Part shown: positions 60,501 through 64,000 of the stretch, piece after piece | Layout of the letters: every line of letters starts with the position of its first letter | How positions within the stretch are numbered: position 1 is the stretch's first letter | Assembly: GCF_003258365.1 (NCBI RefSeq) | Contig: NZ_QHKM01000002.1 | Coordinates: 496,001 to 560,000 of the forward strand | DNA: 64,000 nucleotides | Direction: 5' to 3' | Source: Hymenobacter edaphi | Lineage (GTDB): Bacteria; Bacteroidota; Bacteroidia; Cytophagales; Hymenobacteraceae | Notes under the pieces: model-generated | Told to the model about the DNA's origin: nothing | Seen by the model: the letters and a program-made list of their open reading frames with translations, nothing else | The model's database searches: none | Made by a program: the position numbers and the translations under genes

Positions 60501-61283
60501 CAGGATGTGTTTGTCGCGCGGATGGATGCCGGTGCCGGGACTTGGCAAGGAGGGCTGCGGGGCGGCGGCGTGGGGGATGACGTCCCCGTGAGTCTGCTCC
60601 TGGATGTCGCTGACCGGCTCACCGTCGTTGTGTCAGCCCGAAGCACCGCGCCCACCTTTGGCAGCACGCGGCTGGAGGGCGGCGGGCCTTATTACCTGAA
60701 CACCATTGTTGGGCGCATTTCCCCGGCCTCGCTGCTGCCCGTTAGCCTCACAGACTTTACGGCGGAGGTGGTGCCGGGCAGCCGCGCCGTGCAGTTGCGC
60801 TGGGCCACGGCCCAGGAGCAAAACAACGCGGGCTTTACCGTGGAGCGCAGCACCGATGGACGCACGTTTACGGGCCTCGGGTTCGTGGCCGGGGCGGGCA
60901 CCAGCACTTCCGCTCATACGTACGCGCTGCGCGACGAGCACCTGCCGGCCGGCTCGCCCTTGCTCTATTACCGGCTGGTGCAGCGCGACCAGGACGGCGC
61001 CACCACGATTTCGCCGGTGCGCACGGTGGCCCTGACCAGTGCCGCCGACTTTCAGGTGTACCCCACGGTGGCGGCCGGCGACCAGGTGCGCTATGCGTAT
61101 ACGGGCCTGCTGCCGGCCGGCGCCGCCACGCTGGAGGTGCTGACCCTAAGCGGGCAACGGGTGCGCACGGCGCCGGCCGGCCCACGCGGGGAGGTTAGCC
61201 TGGCGGCGTTGCCCGCTGGCTGGTACGTGCTGCGCCTCCACGCGGGCCGCATCCACCGCACGGCGCGGTTCTTCCGCCAGTAG
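57543..61283 (+). CDS. Large SBBP-repeat surface protein with T9SS sorting domain
   Basis: 1246 residues. Signal peptide MQRPLRTTRHLLACLFLLLAWPAAAQ. About 16 SBBP blades of ~65 residues each: WA(V/Q)RGGG..., a variable loop, AVDASGNVYVTGYF, FGSTTLTNAG, DVFVAKLDAAGNWLW. The last part is a beta sandwich (PVSLTDFTAEVVPGSRAVQLRWATAQEQNNAGFTVERS) and a T9SS domain (FQVYPTVAAGD to RFFRQ). Probably an adhesin; it is the longest gene here, has a lower GC repeat region, and is behind an operator-like promoter. ATG at 57543 chosen to open the signal. Confidence 0.92.
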   Translation: MQRPLRTTRHLLACLFLLLAWPAAAQNWDQAVSLATERNNGSAYPYFSKHDAAGNTYVAGIVTGTVSFGSTTFTSAGKNDVFLAKLDANGNWLWVRNAGGSEEDRPTALTVDASGNVYVTGFSQSVTAAFGTVTLANASPGASPGTNDDVFVAKLDAGGNWQWVQGVGGARQDSPTSVAVDASGNVYVSGYFSSPTLAFGATTLTNPGANSWETFVAKLDAGGNWLWAQRFGGTNSDAVRTMSLDASGNLYLAGYFSSSTVSYGATDVLTNAGSQDVFVLKINTAGTLVWARRGGGTATDNVRALAVDANGNVYLAGDFQTTTVLGSTTLTSAGSYDVFVAKLTAAGAWSWAVRGGSSQDDFAAALAVDGSGNVYITGSFQGPSAGFGSSTLANPSTSGYAAEAYVAKLSTAGAWTWAVRAGGTATETPIALVLDGSANVYVTGKFQSATATFGSTTLANAYTETAYSGSYGDVYIAKLSTAGAWSWAVRGGSKYDDYATALSLTSSGNVIALGQISAGGSFGSTTLTNGSIYVTALSSTGAWQWAKSEQRGTGNKVVRQAAVDASGNRYVVGYFTGTITLGSTTLSNPDPTDWTYDAFVAKMDAAGNWLWAQRIGGTGSELPTNVVLDANGNVYVAGIFTSSSMVVGTTTLTSSGNSQSLFVAKLDASGSWTWAQRALLNFNDTNVNLKVDAGGNAYLSGAFTSNGATFGTTNLTNATFTSGSGNGVEDLFIAKLDAAGAWAWAKRAGGTGRDFPMGLELDANGNAYVAGHGSSSTATFGTVVLTNTDATSGTYEVFVAKIDAAGTWSWAQQAAGSSTDELQVLTSDGSGNLYVSGAFYSPTLAFGSTVLTRGTGADLFVAKINAAGGWDWARAAGGTGTRTSTALAVDGSSNVYLAGYFQSRTATFGTTSITNAGFTDDVFVAKLTAAGSWAWAQQGGGTAEDRPSALAADNNGQVYVTGWFKGATATFGATLTNASTQYGGNNQDVFVARMDAGAGTWQGGLRGGGVGDDVPVSLLLDVADRLTVVVSARSTAPTFGSTRLEGGGPYYLNTIVGRISPASLLPVSLTDFTAEVVPGSRAVQLRWATAQEQNNAGFTVERSTDGRTFTGLGFVAGAGTSTSAHTYALRDEHLPAGSPLLYYRLVQRDQDGATTISPVRTVALTSAADFQVYPTVAAGDQVRYAYTGLLPAGAATLEVLTLSGQRVRTAPAGPRGEVSLAALPAGWYVLRLHAGRIHRTARFFRQ

Positions 61284-61368
61284 CCCTGATGATCTACGCG
61301 CTACCGGAGCCTCCTTCACCAGAAGGCCTCAGCGGGGCGGCGTCAGTTTCCACAGCTGCTAGTGCCGC

Positions 61369-61512
61369 TTACCCCTCGTCCTCGTCATCCGACACAGTAG
61401 CCGTGGCTACCACCGGCGGCATGGATTCCACGGCCAGCTCGTTCAGCAGCTCGCGGGCGGGCAGCACGCCGGGCACGTCGGTGATGGTGAGAGGCGGGAG
61501 TGGGTAGTTCCG
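61369..61512 (-). pseudogene. Possible 3' remnant of a lost gene
   Basis: On the minus strand an open frame of ~47 codons with no start reads LPPLTITDVPGVLPARE, then LNELAVESMPPVV and an acidic end (SDDEDEG) before TAA at 61369-61371. It looks like a protein C-terminus in this GC-rich code. No homologue recognised. Could also be chance. The rest of the 243-base gap 61284-61526 shows nothing else. Confidence 0.25.
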
Positions 61513-61526
61513 TTGTTATTTGCGGT

Positions 61527-62330
61527 ATGCAGCACTTACAGCCCGGCGAATATTTCGGGGAGCATCACGCGACCCTGCGGCTGGTGGGCGGCTTGGTGAC
61601 GGATACCGAGTACACCCACGCCCGCGTTGACTGGCACTACCACGAAAACGCCTATTTCACCTTTGTACTGGAAGGACAACTGCTGGAAGCCAGCCGGAAG
61701 GCTCAGCTGCAGTGTACGCCGGGGACGCTGCTGTTTCATCACTGGCAGGAGCCGCACTACAACGTGCGCGAGACGGCGCAGGCGCGGGGGATGCACTTGG
61801 AGCTGGAGCCGACGTGGTTTGCGCGCCACCAGCTGGAGGCCGGGACCCTGGCCGGCAGCTACCACCTGACGCACTCGCGGCTGCCGGCGCTGTTTCGGGC
61901 CATTCACCGCGAACTGCACCTGGCCGATGCCGCCAGCCGGCTCACCGTGGAGGGCCTGCTGCTACAGGTGTTTGGGCAGCTGCTGCGCGCCGAGGGGCGG
62001 CCCGAGCGCGGCGTGCCGGCCTGGGTGGCCACGGTGCGGGCGCTGCTGCACGACGAGCCGCCCGCGACGCTGACGCTGGAGCGCTTGGCAGCGGAGGCGG
62101 ACGTGCACCCGGTGCACCTGTCGCGGGAGTTTGCGCGCTACTTCGCCGCCTCGTTTGGCGACTACCTGCGGCAGCAGAAGGTGGAGCAGGCCAAGCCGCT
62201 GCTGCGGCGCCCGGAGCTGCCGCTGGCCGACATTGCCTACCAGTGCGGCTTTGCCGACCAGAGCCACTTCGGCCGCTGCTTCCGGCAGCTGACGGGGCTG
62301 ACGCCGGGGGAGTATCGGCGCCGGGGGTAG
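61527..62330 (+). CDS. AraC-family transcriptional regulator
   Basis: 267 residues. N-terminal AraC-type cupin (HYHENAYFTFVLEGQLLEASRKAQLQCTPGTLLFHHWQEPHYN), then a C-terminal pair of HTHs (LTLERLAAEADVHPVHLSREFARYFAASFGDYLRQQ and DIAYQCGFADQSHFGRCFRQLTGLTPGEYRR). ATG at 61527 preferred over 61500. Regulates unknown targets, perhaps the beta-lactamase-like gene downstream; a MITE-like element lies between them. Confidence 0.9.
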   Translation: MQHLQPGEYFGEHHATLRLVGGLVTDTEYTHARVDWHYHENAYFTFVLEGQLLEASRKAQLQCTPGTLLFHHWQEPHYNVRETAQARGMHLELEPTWFARHQLEAGTLAGSYHLTHSRLPALFRAIHRELHLADAASRLTVEGLLLQVFGQLLRAEGRPERGVPAWVATVRALLHDEPPATLTLERLAAEADVHPVHLSREFARYFAASFGDYLRQQKVEQAKPLLRRPELPLADIAYQCGFADQSHFGRCFRQLTGLTPGEYRRRG

Positions 62331-62367
62331 GTGCGCGGGTTGAGCAAAGGTTCTAGGCAAAATAGAA

Positions 62368-62523
62368 CGTCCTGCTGAGCCCCGCGAAGCGTCTCTACCG
62401 CTTCGTTGGGCTCGGCCCGCTCGTCATTCCGAGCGAAGCCGAGGAATCTCACGTGCTGATGTCGGGTAGTGATTCTACTATCTGGCGAAGCGGTAGAGAT
62501 GCTTCGCGGGGCTCAGCAGGACG
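62368..62523. mobile_element. MITE-like inverted-repeat element
   Basis: Arms 62368-62405 and 62486-62523 are 38-base inverted copies with a single G/A difference (CGTCCTGCTGAGCCCCGCG and onward). The interior holds TCATTCCGAGCGAAGCCGAG, the same kind of dispersed motif as in the 26434 element. No transposase. Lies in the 353-base gap 62331-62683. Confidence 0.65.
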
Positions 62524-62683
62524 GCCAAGCGAAGTGTGACGGCCCGATGGGTTGATTCCTTAAGGGCGTTCCAGCAGGTTAAGCGGGTGCTATCAGAGTG
62601 AAAAAGGGGCGGCTACTTTTGGGCTGTCGTCCGCGCCTGGCCCCGTTGGTTTGGGCAGAGGGGCGACTGTTAGCACCTGTTTT

Positions 62684-63805
62684 ATGGGTTTTCTTCGTTG
62701 GGGCGGACTGGCCGCTCTCACTCTGTTTGTATCGACCGCGCAAGCCCAGACGCCGGCTCCAACTACCGCGCCCGCCGACGGCTGGACCCTGAGCGCCCCG
62801 GCCGCCGAGGGCCTGGCGGCGGCGCGGCTGCTCAGCCTCGATAGCGCCATTCGGGCGGGCGTCTTTCCGCACATCAGCAGCGTGGTAGTGGCCCGGCACG
62901 GCAAGCTGGCGTACGAGCAGTACTACCACGGCGCCAGCGCCGCCACCCTGCACGACACCCGCTCGGCCACCAAAACCATTACCGGCATGCTGGTGGGCTT
63001 GGCCATCGAGCACCGCTACCTGCCCGGCGTGCAGCAGCCCGTGCTGCGCTACTTCCGCGACAAAAAGCGCCTAGCCAACCCCGACCCGCGCAAGGACCGG
63101 CTGACGGTGGAAGACCTGCTGACCATGAGCTCCATCCTGGAGTGCGACGACGAAAACCAGTTTTCCCGCGGCAACGAGGAGCGCATGTACCTGGTGGAAG
63201 ACTGGCACCGCTTCGCGCTGGAGCTGCCGGTGCGCGGCTTCGCGGCCTGGGTGACCAAGCCGGCCGATGCACCGTACGGGCGCAGCTTCAGCTACTGCAC
63301 GGCGGGCGTCACGCTACTGGGCGGGCTGCTGGAGCGGGCCACCCACCAGAAAGTTGACGCCTTTGCCGCGCAGTACCTGTTCGGGCCGCTGGGCATCGGG
63401 GCGGTGGAATGGCAGTACACGCCGCTGGGCACGGCCCAGACCGGCGGCGGCCTGCAGCTGCGCAGCCGCGACTTTCTGAAGCTGGGGCAGCTCTACCTCA
63501 ACCAGGGCCAGTGGAACGGGCGGCAGTTGCTGCCGGCGGAGTGGGTGCGGGCATCCCTCGCGCCCCACGCCAGCGTCGGGCGCGACGGGCTGGAGTACGG
63601 CTACCTGTGGTGGCTGCAGAACTACGGCTCGGCCCAGCAGCCCATTCCCGCCGCGCTGATGATGGGCAACGGGGGCAACAAAATCGGCTTGTTTCCGACG
63701 CTGGATATGGTGGTGGTCATCACCAGCACCGGCTACGGCTCGGGCAAGGCGCACCAGCAGTCGGATACGATGCTGCGGCGGTACTTGGTGCCGGCGGCGC
63801 AGTAG
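62684..63805 (+). CDS. Exported serine beta-lactamase/class C-like hydrolase
   Basis: 373 residues. Signal peptide MGFLRWGGLAALTLFVSTAQAQ. Beta-lactamase family domain: Ser-x-x-Lys in SATKTITG, Tyr motif in FSYCTAG (replacing YxN), HxG-like YGYLWWLQN...GNGGNKI region. This branch includes esterases and D-amino-peptidases as well as true beta-lactamases, so antibiotic resistance should not be assumed. ATG at 62684 opens the signal. Confidence 0.88.
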   Translation: MGFLRWGGLAALTLFVSTAQAQTPAPTTAPADGWTLSAPAAEGLAAARLLSLDSAIRAGVFPHISSVVVARHGKLAYEQYYHGASAATLHDTRSATKTITGMLVGLAIEHRYLPGVQQPVLRYFRDKKRLANPDPRKDRLTVEDLLTMSSILECDDENQFSRGNEERMYLVEDWHRFALELPVRGFAAWVTKPADAPYGRSFSYCTAGVTLLGGLLERATHQKVDAFAAQYLFGPLGIGAVEWQYTPLGTAQTGGGLQLRSRDFLKLGQLYLNQGQWNGRQLLPAEWVRASLAPHASVGRDGLEYGYLWWLQNYGSAQQPIPAALMMGNGGNKIGLFPTLDMVVVITSTGYGSGKAHQQSDTMLRRYLVPAAQ

Positions 63806-63894
63806 CGGCGGGCTTCTTCGCTCCAGGTGCTACCCAATACCTGCTGGTGGTACCCGGAGCAGTACTGCCGCGAAGTGGCGGGCTGAGACGACCG

Positions 63895-63930
63895 CGCCCG
63901 GCTTCCGCTGGGTGGGAAGTCGGGCGCTGG
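63895..63930. repeat. Hairpin-bearing dispersed repeat, copy 2
   Basis: Matches 52829-52864 at 31 of 36 bases. In this copy the stem is interrupted. The rest of 63806-64000 shows no gene. Confidence 0.45.
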
Positions 63931-64000
63931 TGTCCGGAGGAACAAGTAAGGGTGTGGAGCGGGCGCGTGCTGGGGCGCGGCGGCCTAGGGCTGCTGCGGG

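Noticed and set aside
62684-63805. Antibiotic-resistance beta-lactamase
   Set aside because: The Tyr motif is YCT rather than YxN and the family includes esterases and peptidases; resistance cannot be inferred.
63733-63945. Short minus-strand frame at the right end
   Set aside because: Seventy codons, no domain, overlaps the beta-lactamase-like 3' end.
1-64000. tRNA, rRNA, riboswitch or CRISPR
   Set aside because: Looked for cloverleaf arms, conserved rRNA stretches, and regular 25-40 base repeats with unique spacers; none found. The 21-bp arrays have no spacers and are too degenerate for CRISPR.

Overview
The window looks like chromosomal DNA from a GC-rich member of the Bacteroidota, most likely a Hymenobacter-like cytophagale. 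Four things point there. Secreted proteins end in type IX secretion (T9SS) sorting domains. Lipoproteins are abundant. Start sites lack obvious Shine-Dalgarno sequences and sit behind TAnnTTTG -7 elements (two have a TTG at the right spacing). The surface protein set is typical: SBBP and VCBS repeats, M43 proteases, fasciclin, tail-fibre-like stalks. I assigned the genus from gene content only. No rRNA, tRNA, CRISPR, integrase or transposase gene was found, so this is ordinary chromosome with small non-autonomous repeats.

Layout. 1-8220 (all minus): two tandem M43 metalloproteases, hflX, a GNAT reading straight into a cytochrome c lipoprotein, and a large secreted glycoside hydrolase. 8284-8472: 21-bp-period degenerate repeat. 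8669-11823: GT4 glycosyltransferase, rmlC, murF. 11920-16975: VCBS/T9SS protein, omega-amidase plus class I aminotransferase, a lipoprotein. 16994-21051: six-PAS soluble histidine kinase divergent from two STAS-like paralogues. 21219-27993: protease/propeller/barrel fusion, fasciclin, lipoprotein MsrA, DUF4136, MFS transporter. 28228-34095: ferredoxin-type reductase, aldo/keto reductase, two more STAS-like paralogues (one overlapping an alpha/beta hydrolase), DUF2141. 34186-39733: small metabolic, redox and regulatory genes including DsbA/FrnE, START, DoxX and a GlxA-type regulator. 39880-45960: tail-fibre-like protein, GNAT, the overlapping glycosylasparaginase-cutC pair, an overlapping lipoprotein-OmpA pair. 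46202-55168: neopullulanase-like amylase, HSL-type esterase, esterase-like phytase, S74-chaperone fibre protein, zinc-ribbon protein, hydrolase. 55340-63805: XRE gene behind a 59-bp palindrome, coiled-coil protein, 1246-residue SBBP/T9SS protein with an operator-like palindrome on its promoter, AraC regulator, serine beta-lactamase-like enzyme.

Themes. Much of the coding capacity is exported: degradative enzymes (M43, GH5-like, GH13, esterases, phytase-like), cell-surface adhesin-like repeats and lipoproteins, consistent with an environmental heterotroph that digests polymers. The least explained parts are the four-member STAS-like family, the 21-bp-period intergenic repeats at two sites, a GTGA-rich repeat that supplies the last codons of two genes, two nested inverted-repeat (MITE-like) elements, and very long perfect hairpins at gene ends. 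No complete new defence or biosynthetic system is evident.
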